This document shows, piece after piece, positions 1-8,147 of a stretch of 64,000 bases of DNA (positions within the stretch are counted from its first letter, which is position 1; every line of letters begins with the position of its first letter). Origin of the DNA: UBA11986 sp031402435 (GTDB lineage Bacteria; Bacteroidota; Ignavibacteria; UBA10030; UBA6906); assembly GCA_031402435.1 (NCBI GenBank), contig JANNSJ010000049.1:1-64000 (forward strand), written 5' to 3'. The translations under genes and the position numbers were made by a program. The notes under the pieces are model-generated. The model had not been told where the DNA came from, ran no database searches, and worked only from the letters and a program-made list of their open reading frames with translations.

Positions 1-2
1 GT

Positions 3-593
3 TTTCAAGCGGATGGAGCGCAACATGTTCTTCTTCGTGACTTGCGGTATCGTGGAGCTCATGCAAGTGGAGGCCTCATGAGGGAGAATGGCATTGTTGC
101 CAATCTTCCATCAGGAGAAGCATATATCGTTCCCTACGAGGGAGAACGCTCAAACGATACCAGCCATACGGCCGGTACACTGCCAGTACAATTTGAAGAT
201 GAAATTGTTCTGTTTAGGGTGGAAGGGAACAAGGCTGTCGAAGTGACTTCTTCAGGGAAGGCTTCAGAATTGGAGCGTGAGAAACTTCTTGCTGAACCCG
301 CTTATGGAAACATTGCTGAGCTTGGCCTCGGTGTGCTGGGAGAATGGGGAGTAAATGCGGTAGGGAGCATCCTTCTCGATGAAAAGCTTGGCCTTCACAT
401 TGCCTTTGGACGGAGTGAACACTTTGGTGGAATCACGGCTCCGACGTCGTTCCGGAACGCAAAGAATGTAATACATCTTGATTTTGTCTATGTCCCCTCG
501 TCCCAACCACGTATTGAAGTCGAAGACGTTGTCCTCATGTATGCTGAAGGACAGAGCGAGACAATAATGGTAAAAGGAAAGTATACGGTCTGA
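3..593 (+). CDS. M29-like aminopeptidase, C-terminal part (5' end outside window)
   Basis: The reading frame is open from the first bases of the window, so this is the C-terminal part (about 196 residues) of a longer protein. An internal TTG at 42 should not be taken as the start. Visible segments include GIVANLPSGEAYIVPYEGE, then GNIAELGLGVLGEWG, HIAFGRSEHFGG and VIHLDFVY. This order (NxPSGE, an AELGLG turn, a late His-rich HIAFG and HLD segment) resembles the C-terminal half of M29-family (AmpT-like) metallo-aminopeptidases and related dioxygenase-like proteins. The substrate cannot be told. It lies 55 bp upstream of a DUF971 gene on the same strand. Assignment is by motif memory only, so moderate. 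Confidence 0.55.
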   Translation, partial: FQADGAQHVLLRDLRYRGAHASGGLMRENGIVANLPSGEAYIVPYEGERSNDTSHTAGTLPVQFEDEIVLFRVEGNKAVEVTSSGKASELEREKLLAEPAYGNIAELGLGVLGEWGVNAVGSILLDEKLGLHIAFGRSEHFGGITAPTSFRNAKNVIHLDFVYVPSSQPRIEVEDVVLMYAEGQSETIMVKGKYTV

Positions 594-648
594 CTTTTAG
601 GAATACCCTAAAAGAATGAAGCTATGCAACATAACCTTCTGAGACATA

Positions 649-1008
649 ATGATATCACTGGCAGCAACCAAAGTAACCCAGACAAGTAAGTCTGAACTTT
701 CGCTTACTTGGAACGATGGCCACTCAAGCATCTTCTCAACGAGAGGTCTGCGAGATGGATGTCCATGTGCCGGATGCAAGGGAGAGACGATTCTCTTTCA
801 AACCTACATCCCGCCTGATCCAAAGCGTGATACGCCCGGAAGATACGATCTTAAGGGATTGGAGCCTGTCGGCGGATATGCGTTGAAAGTTTCGTGGGGA
901 GATGGTCATGAAACTGGGATTTACACATGGGAGCACCTGCGCAATCTCTGCGAGTGCAATGAGTGCCTATTGAACAGAGCCGGTGTAAGTCCGGCTCCAA
1001 AATACTGA
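649..1008 (+). CDS. DUF971 domain protein
   Basis: A 119-residue protein with the two half-repeats of DUF971 (the N-terminal fold of gamma-butyrobetaine hydroxylase-like proteins): LSLTWNDGHSSIF followed by CPCAGCKGE, and LKVSWGDGHETGIYTWEHL followed by CECNECL. Cysteine pairs C-x-C-x2-C and C-x-C-x2-C suggest a metal or Fe-S site. Stand-alone DUF971 proteins have often been found near Fe-S assembly or Mrp-type genes, but no such gene is visible here. The molecular role is unknown. The ATG at 649 is the only sensible start and no strong Shine-Dalgarno sequence precedes it. Confidence 0.85.
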   Translation: MISLAATKVTQTSKSELSLTWNDGHSSIFSTRGLRDGCPCAGCKGETILFQTYIPPDPKRDTPGRYDLKGLEPVGGYALKVSWGDGHETGIYTWEHLRNLCECNECLLNRAGVSPAPKY

Positions 1009-1021
1009 CCGGAGACCTGTT

Positions 1022-1207
1022 ATGGCTGCGCAAGATACATTTGATAGTTTCAATTGCTCACTTTCTCTCCAAGATCGTACCCATCTCAAGGAGTTCATAA
1101 ATTCTGAGCGGCAGGAACTGCTTGCTGCCAGAAGTGAAGACGCCAGGGTCAGAATTGTGCATGAATACATTAAGCAGGTTCACGAGACTCTACAGGAGAA
1201 ACGATAA
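1022..1207 (+). CDS. Small hypothetical protein, 61 aa
   Basis: A 61-residue soluble, charged and probably all-helical protein (MAAQDTFDSF... ending HETLQEKR) that I do not recognise. It begins 13 bp after the DUF971 gene on the same strand and ends just before a hairpin at 1214-1235, so it looks like the last gene of a short operon. The GGAGACCTGTT upstream of the ATG gives a good ribosome-binding site, which supports it as real despite its size. Confidence 0.55.
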   Translation: MAAQDTFDSFNCSLSLQDRTHLKEFINSERQELLAARSEDARVRIVHEYIKQVHETLQEKR

Positions 1208-1213
1208 ATAGCA

Positions 1214-1235
1214 AAGCCCACATGCAAGTGGGCTT
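1214..1235. terminator. Bidirectional hairpin terminator between convergent genes
   Basis: AAGCCCAC and GTGGGCTT form a perfect 8-bp stem with a 6-base loop. It sits between the end of the 61-aa gene (+) and the end of the M28 peptidase gene (-). The T-rich flanks are modest on both sides, so it could serve both strands. Confidence 0.65.
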
Positions 1236-1268
1236 CGTAATCCTTTGAGTTCAATGCACTAATTCTGT

Positions 1269-3089
1269 TTACTTCCGTTTCTCCATCAATGCTTTTACCT
1301 TCATTGACTTCCCATCTCGAACCACTTCGATCTCTGCTTCATCTCCGGCCTTAAGATCGCCCAGCACGCCCATGTAGTCATAGATATTCAGAATCTTCTT
1401 ACCTGCCATCATTACAATAAGATCACCGGCCTTGAGTCCAGCCTTCTCGGCAGGTCCACCTGAACGGATGCTCCCAATCTTCATCCCATCCTTTCCCTCA
1501 CCATAATCAGGGACAACCCCAAGTGTTACATTGAAACCACGACTATCGCTTCCTCCAGTCATCGATGTTGATGCGGTTCGTGTGAAAGCCGGTCGAACTG
1601 CATCGCCATCCAAGGTCTTGACAATATTGTAAATGTACCGGGTGATCATTTCCTCACCGGGGTAATTGACCTTCTCCCAATCATCAGAGGGCTTGTGGTA
1701 GTCATTGTGGGAACCCGTGAAGAAGAAGAGCACGGGAATGTCTTTGCTGTAGAATTGCGTGTGGTCGCTCGGACCAATCCCATCAGGAATGAGCTTCAGC
1801 GTGAATAAACTATCTTTGTTAAACACTGCCAGCAGTTCATTCCAATGGGGTGATGTACCTGTTCCGTATACCGTAAGCGTTTTCCCTTCAAGCCGTCCCA
1901 CCATATCCATGTTCACCATCGCGATGGTCTTCTCGAGAGGGAAGATGGGGTGGTTCACATAGTGGCTTGAACCAAGAGTGCCGACTTCCTCACCAGAGAA
2001 TGCGACGAAGACAAATGTTCGTTTGAGTGATTTCTGCTCCCCAGCAAAGGCCTGCTCAAGTTCCAGCAAGGCAGCAGAGCCTGAAGCATTGTCATCAGCT
2101 CCATTGTGGATCTCATGGGCATCGGGGCTGAGTGAGCCGGAACCAGGCCCTCCGTAGCCGAGATGATCCATGTGCGCGCCAACCACGATGACTTCATCCT
2201 TTAGCGTCGGGTCAGTCCCTTTCAGATAGCCTATGACATTGGCTGTTTTTTCTCGAATATACTCAACCTCGGTGGTCAGAGAAATCGTAATGTTGTTCAA
2301 CTCAACGCTTTGCGACTGCTTATCTGTTTTTATTGACTCCTGAATCTTCTTCAGGTTCTTGCCTGTTGCAGTCAGGAGTTTCTCGAAGATCGCCCGTTTC
2401 ATTGACACGGCCGGAATTCCGGAGCTCGCAAACGATTGGTCATAACTCAACTTGACCAGATCATCATCCGGTTCATCTACCGGTCCGGTGATAACAATGA
2501 GGGCTTTGGCGCCCTTCTCGCGTGCTGTGCGTGCCTTTGTTCGCAGGGATGTGTACTTGTTGAATTCGCTGTGCATGTCGTTGCCATCAGGGCCGTAACG
2601 CAACGCCACGACGATTTTCCCGTTGACGTCAAGATCCTTGTACTCGTCGTACTTGCTGTCCGGAGCGAAGATCCCGTATCCAACGAAGACCACGGAGCCT
2701 GATACTGTGGCGTTGGTTGTAAATCCAAGCGGCCTGAAGTCAGTATCGGCCTTCAATACGGATTTTCCGTTTGGAACGGACTTGCCTTCGACCATGCATG
2801 AATTGGCCTTGCCGAGTTTCACAGCAGAAATGAATTCGAACGACTGAAAGTACGTTCCATTGTCCCCGCCTGGAATCAGTCCGTACTGCTTCATCTGATC
2901 AGCGATGTACGCTGCAGCCTTACGATTGCCCTCGGTACCTGAGCCCCGTCCTTCAAGCTCATCCGAGGCAAGGTATTTTACGTGGGCCTTGATCTCGTCT
3001 GCCGTGATTGGAGCTGTTTGTCCGAATACGTTCAGTGATAGAAAGGAGAGAAGCAAACTAACCAAAGTGTGTTTCATGAGTTTACTCAT
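1269..3089 (-). CDS. Secreted M28 family zinc peptidase with PA and PDZ domains
   Basis: A 606-residue exported aminopeptidase-type protein. The chosen start gives MSKLMKHTLVSLLLSF..., a classical signal peptide ending near VFGQ. A protease-associated (PA) domain follows (roughly residues 100-240), inserted in an M28 catalytic domain with the metal-binding sites HMDHLG, GADDNASG, FSGEEVG, NMDMVGR and DYHKPSDDW. A PDZ domain closes the protein (PDYGEGKDGMKIGSIRSGGPAEKAGLKAGDLIV). The family releases N-terminal amino acids from peptides in the periplasm or outside the cell. The frame runs further upstream to 3185, but that part translates a repeat arm (HHRGTETQR) and is not coding. It is downstream of the PD40 gene on the same strand. 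Confidence 0.9.
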   Translation of the reverse strand: MSKLMKHTLVSLLLSFLSLNVFGQTAPITADEIKAHVKYLASDELEGRGSGTEGNRKAAAYIADQMKQYGLIPGGDNGTYFQSFEFISAVKLGKANSCMVEGKSVPNGKSVLKADTDFRPLGFTTNATVSGSVVFVGYGIFAPDSKYDEYKDLDVNGKIVVALRYGPDGNDMHSEFNKYTSLRTKARTAREKGAKALIVITGPVDEPDDDLVKLSYDQSFASSGIPAVSMKRAIFEKLLTATGKNLKKIQESIKTDKQSQSVELNNITISLTTEVEYIREKTANVIGYLKGTDPTLKDEVIVVGAHMDHLGYGGPGSGSLSPDAHEIHNGADDNASGSAALLELEQAFAGEQKSLKRTFVFVAFSGEEVGTLGSSHYVNHPIFPLEKTIAMVNMDMVGRLEGKTLTVYGTGTSPHWNELLAVFNKDSLFTLKLIPDGIGPSDHTQFYSKDIPVLFFFTGSHNDYHKPSDDWEKVNYPGEEMITRYIYNIVKTLDGDAVRPAFTRTASTSMTGGSDSRGFNVTLGVVPDYGEGKDGMKIGSIRSGGPAEKAGLKAGDLIVMMAGKKILNIYDYMGVLGDLKAGDEAEIEVVRDGKSMKVKALMEKRK

Positions 3090-3129
3090 ATTGTGACTAC
3101 CTGATTTCAAAATCGATTGATACAACCAT

Positions 3130-3154
3130 CTCTGTGTCTCCGTGCCTCTGTGGT
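3130..3154. repeat. Lone 25-bp arm of a REP-like intergenic repeat
   Basis: Read on the minus strand this 25-bp block starts ACCACAGAGGCACGGAGACA and matches the left arm of the palindrome at 8036-8060 with only a few differences (consensus ACCxCAGAGxCxCGGAGACx followed by CAGAG). It lies in the 77-bp gap between the PD40 and M28 genes. Similar sequences are widely scattered between genes of environmental bacteria. Confidence 0.7.
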
Positions 3155-3165
3155 GTTCTTTTGTC

Positions 3166-4212
3166 TTAGTTCTTCCAATCAGCAATAAACAAATTCGTCT
3201 CGCCTCTCACCTTGCCATTCCTGTTCGAGGCAAACACCAGCTTCTTCCCGTCCCGTGTAAACATCGGGAAGCTGTCGAACGTCTCGTTATGCGTTACTCG
3301 TTCAAGTCCGGTTCCATCCACATTGATGAGATAAAGATCGAAGTTCCGGCCTTTCGGATCGGCCATGTTGGAAGCAAAGATAATCCGCTTGTTTCCGGGA
3401 TAGAAGAACGGAGCAAAGTTTGCTGCACCATTGTCAGTGATTCGTCGTTTGTTCGAACCATCGGCATTCATCACCATGATTTCCATTCGGGTCGGACGTA
3501 CGAGATTGTTTGCAAGTAATCCTTTGTATGTCGCAACATCTGCGCTGTCCGTGTAGTGCCACGCCCGATAGCAAATCATCTTGCCATCCCAAGAGTAGAA
3601 CGCTCCGCCATCGTAGCCAAGCTCGTTCGTCAATTGTTTGATGTCGGAACCATCCAACTTCATGCTGTAGAGATCAAGATCGCCATTACGAACAGAAGTG
3701 AAGATCATCCGGTCACGTTTCGGCGAAATCGTTGCCTCTGCATCGTAACCCGGAGTTGTCGTCAATTGTTTGAGATGTGAACCATCTGCGTTGGCAGTGA
3801 AGATGTCGTATTCCGGAGAAACCGCCCAAACATATCCCTTGGAATAATCGAGCGGTGGGGGACAGGAGTCTCGAAGATGATGTGTTGAAGCAAAGAGAAT
3901 ATTCTTGCCACCGGGAAAGAAGTAACCACATGTCGTTCGTCCCTTTCCCGTGCTGACAAGCTGAACCTTTGCCGTTTTCAGATCCATCACAAACTGTTGG
4001 TCGCACTGAAACGAATCTCGTGTGGACTGGAAGATGAGTTTCTTCTCATCAAACGAGAAGTAGCCCTCAGCGTTCTGTCCGCCGAAGGTAAGCTGCCGTA
4101 TGTTGGCAAAGTGTTTTTCACCCTCAACAACCAAGGAAGGGGATTGTGCGTGAACCTCCACTGACATGGCCAGGAGGCAAACTACGAAAGCGACACGAGA
4201 GAAGACGATCAT
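3166..4212 (-). CDS. Secreted PD40/TolB-like beta-propeller protein
   Basis: 348 residues starting MIVFSRVAFVVCLLAMSVEVHAQ, a clear signal peptide. The rest is made of repeated WD40-like PD40 units: FSFDEKKLIFQSTR, SPKRDRMIFTSVRNGDLDLY, YSWDGKMICYRAWH, YPGNKRIIFASNM and FTRDGKKLVFASNRNG. Each has the (F/Y)SxDGKxIxFxS pattern followed by a DLY and NxDGxxLxxLT segment, giving about six blades. Such proteins sit in the periplasm and bind other proteins; some are fused to peptidases. Here the propeller lies directly upstream of a secreted M28 peptidase, so a shared role in peptide processing is possible but unproven. Confidence 0.85.
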   Translation of the reverse strand: MIVFSRVAFVVCLLAMSVEVHAQSPSLVVEGEKHFANIRQLTFGGQNAEGYFSFDEKKLIFQSTRDSFQCDQQFVMDLKTAKVQLVSTGKGRTTCGYFFPGGKNILFASTHHLRDSCPPPLDYSKGYVWAVSPEYDIFTANADGSHLKQLTTTPGYDAEATISPKRDRMIFTSVRNGDLDLYSMKLDGSDIKQLTNELGYDGGAFYSWDGKMICYRAWHYTDSADVATYKGLLANNLVRPTRMEIMVMNADGSNKRRITDNGAANFAPFFYPGNKRIIFASNMADPKGRNFDLYLINVDGTGLERVTHNETFDSFPMFTRDGKKLVFASNRNGKVRGETNLFIADWKN

Positions 4213-4273
4213 GATATCCCGGGAAAAAGATGATTGAGAACAGGAACATGGGTAAGCACACTTATCAACACTG

Positions 4274-4534
4274 TCAAGAGGAATATTCCTTGCCGGTGGC
4301 CCTGTCGGTTAGCTGCAGAACCTGGTCCAGGCGGAGGATGATTTCTTTTCCGGTGGACCGATCTTCTGCTTTGAGGAACTCCTGTTTGTCTCTGGAGAAG
4401 AGATCAAGAACTGTCAGAGTCAATTCGCTTTCTCCGAATTCATTCTTGATCCGTACGTCAAGAGCGGCTCGACGAACCGCCGCCGCTTCGATAACATCGT
4501 AAAGAGAGCAAGCAATTGGTTTGTAATCGGTCAT
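4274..4534 (-). CDS. rof: Rof-like Rho-binding antiterminator
   Basis: An 86-residue protein beginning MTDYKPIACSLYDVIEAAA, with later DLFSRDKQEFLKAEDRSTGK and LRLDQVLQLTD. The YxPIxCxxYDxxE opening, the mid-protein SRxxxEFL stretch and the LRLDxI end follow the Rof (YaeO) pattern. In Escherichia coli Rof binds the primary RNA-binding site of Rho and blocks termination. The ATG overlaps the stop of the upstream peroxiredoxin gene by 4 bases, so translation is likely coupled. A rho gene is present at 61.6-62.9 kb. Remote similarity only, so the activity is inferred. Confidence 0.65.
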   Translation of the reverse strand: MTDYKPIACSLYDVIEAAAVRRAALDVRIKNEFGESELTLTVLDLFSRDKQEFLKAEDRSTGKEIILRLDQVLQLTDRATGKEYSS

Positions 4535-5082
4535 CGTGCCTGCTTGAGTTTTGCGAGTGCTGCCTTGAGGTTCTCGAAAGAATACGCTTCGCGTGCCTTG
4601 TACGCGGGATCGATGTAGGCGATGTTTCCGTTCCGGTCAATCAGGTAAATGGTGCGTATGTTGTATCCTGTATCGGCATTGTAGCTCGAATATGTCTTCG
4701 CCACCTGGTGATCGTGATCAGCAAGCAAACCGAATTGCAGGTTGTGGTGCTTTGCCCATTCCCGGTGCGAATATGCATAGTCGCCGCTGATTCCAAAGAC
4801 CGTCGCACCAAGATCCCCAAGCACGGCAAAGTTATCTCGAATTGTACACATTTCTACTGTGCAGCCCCCGCTCCAGTCAGCCGGGTAGAAGGCAAGGATG
4901 ATGTTGTTCTTGCCGATGACTTCAGAGAGCTTCAGTGCTTCGGTGATGGAATCTTTGGTAGCGAGAGGAAGGGAGAAGTCGGGTGCTTTGTCGCCGACAT
5001 TGAGCTTATCTGCTGCGTTTGCTTGGAGAGTCATAAGTGTGATCCAGAGTGTGGCGATTGTAAGACTCGTACGCGTGAACAT
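4531..5082 (-). CDS. Exported AhpC/TSA-type peroxiredoxin
   Basis: 183 residues. The N-terminus MFTRTSLTIATLWITLMTLQANA is a signal peptide, so the enzyme should act outside the cytoplasm. The core starts GDKAPDFSLPL and holds the active site FYPADWSGGCTVEMCTIRD. The peroxidatic Cys lies in a P-x3-S-x2-C motif (Ser in the usual Thr position) and a second Cys five residues on suggests a BCP-like intramolecular resolving partner. Peroxiredoxins reduce H2O2 and organic peroxides using thiols. The gene overlaps the rof-like gene by 4 bp. Its upstream side faces the divergent SDR gene across a repeat-containing spacer. Confidence 0.85.
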   Translation of the reverse strand: MFTRTSLTIATLWITLMTLQANAADKLNVGDKAPDFSLPLATKDSITEALKLSEVIGKNNIILAFYPADWSGGCTVEMCTIRDNFAVLGDLGATVFGISGDYAYSHREWAKHHNLQFGLLADHDHQVAKTYSSYNADTGYNIRTIYLIDRNGNIAYIDPAYKAREAYSFENLKAALAKLKQAR

Positions 5083-5217
5083 CCCGAACTCCTGCTATGA
5101 GAATAAATGCCGCTAAAATGTAGTGTTACATTGGCGAAAATGCAACCGTGATCTGCCTTCAGTGCAAGGCACCAAGCCAAGGGGGCAATGCGCAAGAAAG
5201 ATTGGTACATAAACACG

Positions 5218-5351
5218 CGTCACTCTGAGCGCAGTCTGGACCGCTTCTCAGGAAAAGACGAAGTCGAGAGTGTCATGAGCAGCCTTCGACGAAGTCTACC
5301 CTGAGCTCGTCGAAGGGTTCGCTCAAATCGCTCACTGCGCTCAGGCTGACG
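5218..5351. repeat. 134-bp palindromic intergenic repeat element
   Basis: The outer arms are 5218-5235 (CGTCACTCTGAGCGCAGT) and 5334-5351, whose reverse complement reads CGTCAGCCTGAGCGCAGT: 16 of 18 bases pair. A second, inner perfect inverted repeat is nested inside (CTTCGACGA at 5284-5292 with TCGTCGAAG at 5307-5315). It resembles the CTGAGCGCAGTCGAAG-type sequences dispersed between genes in many environmental Bacteroidota and Chlorobiota genomes. It fills most of the 347-bp spacer between the divergent peroxiredoxin and SDR genes; the remaining part of that spacer shows nothing I can name. Confidence 0.7.
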
Positions 5352-5429
5352 TCGACCCAGAGTCCTTGACTCTCTTTCACATCGTGGATATATTGACTCT
5401 GAAATCTCACGTTCACTCCAACATATCCC

Positions 5430-6143
5430 ATGACCTTCTCCGGCAAGACAGCAATCGTTACAGGCGGAACCGGCGCTCTCGGCAGCATATGCGTCGATCG
5501 CCTCCTCAACGCAGGAATCAACATCGCAGTTCCATACAATTCAGAAACATCACTCGCTAACATTCCCAAACGGGTTGCGCAATCTCCGGACAAACTTCTC
5601 ACCATCAAAACCGACCTGACCGTTGAAGACGGGGTTGAATCGTTTGTCGCTGAAGTGGTGAAGAGGTTTGGAACGATTGACTATCTCGTGAACACTGCCG
5701 GCGGCTATACCGGCGGCAGCACAATTGACGAAGTGACGCTCGAAGATTGGGAAGGCATTATGACTCTGAATTTGCGGACTGCGTTCCTGATTTGCCGTGG
5801 CTCGCTCAGGCAGATGCGCAAGCAGGGCTTCGGACGCATTGTGAACATTGCATCGATGCATGCAGTCTCGCCAAGTGCAAAGAAGGGACCGTATGCCGTT
5901 TCCAAGCGGGGAGTTATCACTCTCACGGAAACGATTGCCGAAGAGACAAAGGGAACAGGCATTACCGCCAACGCCATCGCACCGAGCACGATCGTTACTG
6001 AAGCCAACAAACAGTCCATGCCCAAAGCCGATTTCTCCAAATGGGTGACCCCAGAAGAGATTGCGCAACTTGCTCTATACCTGTGCTCTGACGAAGCAAA
6101 GAGTGTGAGTGGCAACGTGATCAAGATTTATGGGGGAGTGTGA
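5430..6143 (+). CDS. SDR family NAD(P)-dependent oxidoreductase
   Basis: 237 residues with the full classical short-chain dehydrogenase layout: cofactor loop TGGTGALG near residue 11, LVNTAGG (the NAG motif), a conserved Ser in VNIASMHAV, and catalytic YAVSKRG. The C-terminus has the ITANAIAPSTIVTEANK segment. These are closest in pattern to FabG-like reductases, but the loop and substrate region are not diagnostic. Start ATG at 5430 gives MTFSGKTAIVTGG, correct for the family. The stop overlaps the reading frame of the next gene. Confidence 0.85.
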   Translation: MTFSGKTAIVTGGTGALGSICVDRLLNAGINIAVPYNSETSLANIPKRVAQSPDKLLTIKTDLTVEDGVESFVAEVVKRFGTIDYLVNTAGGYTGGSTIDEVTLEDWEGIMTLNLRTAFLICRGSLRQMRKQGFGRIVNIASMHAVSPSAKKGPYAVSKRGVITLTETIAEETKGTGITANAIAPSTIVTEANKQSMPKADFSKWVTPEEIAQLALYLCSDEAKSVSGNVIKIYGGV

Positions 6144-7869
6144 AAAGATTAACGACGCGTACATGCGCAACGCACTGATTCTCGCTCTTCTCGTTACACT
6201 TCTCCTCGGCGGACAAACGCCTTCGCCAATCCAGCAAATGACATTCCAACACGACCTCGATGCGCTCACCAAACGTGGTTTCACCTACCGTATGCTCGAC
6301 AATGATCTGATTGAATTCACTGATCCAATGAGTGGTGAGAAGCGAATCAAGAGTTTGCGTGAGCCGAGCGAAGCAACGATTCGATCGTGGGCTGCACAGC
6401 GCGGCATACCGATACTTGAGATTGACCCGAATACGATTGACACAAACAAATACACAGGATGGTTCACGTATTGGGGCATGGTACCGCTTTCGAATGATGC
6501 CGGAATGCCATTGATTATTGATGACCTGAACCATAACGGTAGGCCTGAAGTATGGGGGCTATACAGAGACTCTGGTCAAATTGCAAGCAAAGTCTATGAA
6601 GTAGATTCAAATGGAGTGTCTTCCCTCGTGCATGAGTTCGTCCCTCGAATGGGATCGGCATTTCAAATAACAGATGTCGATAGAGATTCACTCAAGGAAA
6701 TCAATTACACGTATGGAGATTCAGCATACAACTTTGAACAGTCGTCTTTTCAGGATCTACCGACTCATCGTCAATTCGCATTTGCTGAATACGAATACTC
6801 GGGAACAGGAATTGTGACAAGGGTCGGAATCAGAAATCTTGACAAAGATAAATCTGCTGATTTCCTATATCGGGGATCAATCAGAGATAGTATGGGCAAC
6901 CCTGTACTAGGAACATTTGTTGCCGAATTTAATGATAGCATGCATAATTTTCAGAAGGTGTGGACGACAAATCTAAGTTCTTTTGAGTCCGCTATTGGGG
7001 GATATGAGGCAAATGATTTTGATGCAGATGGGCGAGAGGATTTCGCCGCTTCAGACATTTTCGGCAATGTGTTCGTGGTTGAAAACACAGGCGACAACGC
7101 CTATGCAATCATGTGGAGAGATACCGTTCCTTTTTCAAACGCCTTTTATCAAGGCTCAGGAGACATTGATAACGATGGAAGGCCAGAATTGTTCATAGGG
7201 GCATCTGTAAATGGGAACTGGACAACAATGTTCGAAGCCGATAGTGATAATTCTTATTCACCAAAACTCCTTATTCACCTACTCTCCGGCGGGGGTTTTG
7301 ATAAGCCACAATATCTGGCCACAGATGTTGATGGTGACGGAATACCTGAATTGACTATATGTTCGGGAGCAGATATATATATGTTCAAATCAAATGCAGA
7401 TAACCAATACTCTCTTTGGTATCTCAAGCGTGAGAATGCGCGCGATGGAATTCAGTTCTACGACTTCAACAAGGACGGACGCAAAGATTTCATTGTGAGT
7501 AAGGCCGTTTATGTGGACCCACCAGGATATTTTAGAAACTATGCTGACATTTATGTTGGCACGTCCCTGGTTTCAGTAAATGAGCATGCCAGCCAGGAAC
7601 TTCCTGAACGGGTAATACTCTATCCTAACTATCCCAATCCCTTCAATCCAACAACATCCATCAGCTACGATCTGCCAGCTAGCGCAAACGTAAGTCTGAA
7701 AGTGCACGATCTGCTTGGCAGGGAAGTGGCAACACTCGTTGATGGGTTTGTAGAAGCTGGCCATCATAACGAGACTCTGAATGCCGCACACCTTGCAAGC
7801 GGCGTGTACTTCTTTCGAATTCGGGCTGGCGGCTTTGTCCAGACAAAGAAACTGCTCCTGTTGCGGTAA
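6130..7869 (+). CDS. FG-GAP/VCBS-repeat protein with T9SS type A sorting domain
   Basis: 579 residues. A signal peptide (MRNALILALLVTLLLGG) begins at the internal ATG 6163; the ATG at 6130 would add 11 residues, so 6163 may be the real start. The middle holds several FG-GAP-like calcium-loop repeats: DLNHNGRPEVW, DVDRDSLKEI, DFDADGREDFAASD, DIDNDGRPELFIG, DVDGDGIPELTI and DFNKDGRKDFIV. The last 80 residues form a type IX secretion sorting domain: YPNYPNPFNPTTSISYDLP, DLLGREVATLV, then LASGVYFFRI and a closing KKLLLLR. The protein is expected on the cell surface or outside. It partly overlaps the SDR gene. Confidence 0.9.
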   Translation: MGECEKINDAYMRNALILALLVTLLLGGQTPSPIQQMTFQHDLDALTKRGFTYRMLDNDLIEFTDPMSGEKRIKSLREPSEATIRSWAAQRGIPILEIDPNTIDTNKYTGWFTYWGMVPLSNDAGMPLIIDDLNHNGRPEVWGLYRDSGQIASKVYEVDSNGVSSLVHEFVPRMGSAFQITDVDRDSLKEINYTYGDSAYNFEQSSFQDLPTHRQFAFAEYEYSGTGIVTRVGIRNLDKDKSADFLYRGSIRDSMGNPVLGTFVAEFNDSMHNFQKVWTTNLSSFESAIGGYEANDFDADGREDFAASDIFGNVFVVENTGDNAYAIMWRDTVPFSNAFYQGSGDIDNDGRPELFIGASVNGNWTTMFEADSDNSYSPKLLIHLLSGGGFDKPQYLATDVDGDGIPELTICSGADIYMFKSNADNQYSLWYLKRENARDGIQFYDFNKDGRKDFIVSKAVYVDPPGYFRNYADIYVGTSLVSVNEHASQELPERVILYPNYPNPFNPTTSISYDLPASANVSLKVHDLLGREVATLVDGFVEAGHHNETLNAAHLASGVYFFRIRAGGFVQTKKLLLLR

Positions 7870-7989
7870 GTATCCAGTTGACTTTCAAACCCAATTCATC
7901 TAATTTTGTGGTAGTAAACGACCAATATCCGGTAGAACGCAGTTCCTCCACGAGTTGAACATCACCTCATTCAAGCAAATAATTCAAAC

Positions 7990-8014
7990 GCGGGAAGAAA
8001 CGCTCCCGCTTTTT
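7990..8014 (+). terminator. Hairpin terminator after the T9SS-exported protein gene
   Basis: GCGGGA and TCCCGC make a 6-bp G+C-rich stem followed at once by TTTTT on the plus strand. It is 120 bp beyond the stop at 7869 and ahead of yqeY. Confidence 0.6.
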
Positions 8015-8035
8015 CATTTAGAGTATGAAAAACTA

Positions 8036-8111
8036 ACCGCAGAGACGCGGAGACGCAGAGTTGAGTTGTTCGAAAACCTTTTTGTTCTCTGTGTCTCGGC
8101 GGCTCAGCGGT
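8036..8111. repeat. REP-like palindrome (paired 25-bp arms)
   Basis: The left arm 8036-8060 begins ACCGCAGAGACGCGGAGACG; the right arm 8087-8111 reversed begins ACCGCTGAGCCGCCGAGACA, so 21 of 25 bases pair across a 26-bp loop. The lone arm at 3130-3154 belongs to the same family. It ends 37 bp before yqeY in a 278-bp spacer that otherwise holds only the terminator. Confidence 0.75.
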
Positions 8112-8147
8112 AATATTTAAACAGGTAACATCAGGAAGGACTGACAG

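Noticed and set aside
3090..3185. N-terminal extension of the M28 peptidase frame starting MLIGRTKTKEHHRGTETQR
   Set aside because: The extension translates the lone REP-like arm at 3130-3154 and precedes a clear signal peptide starting at 3089.
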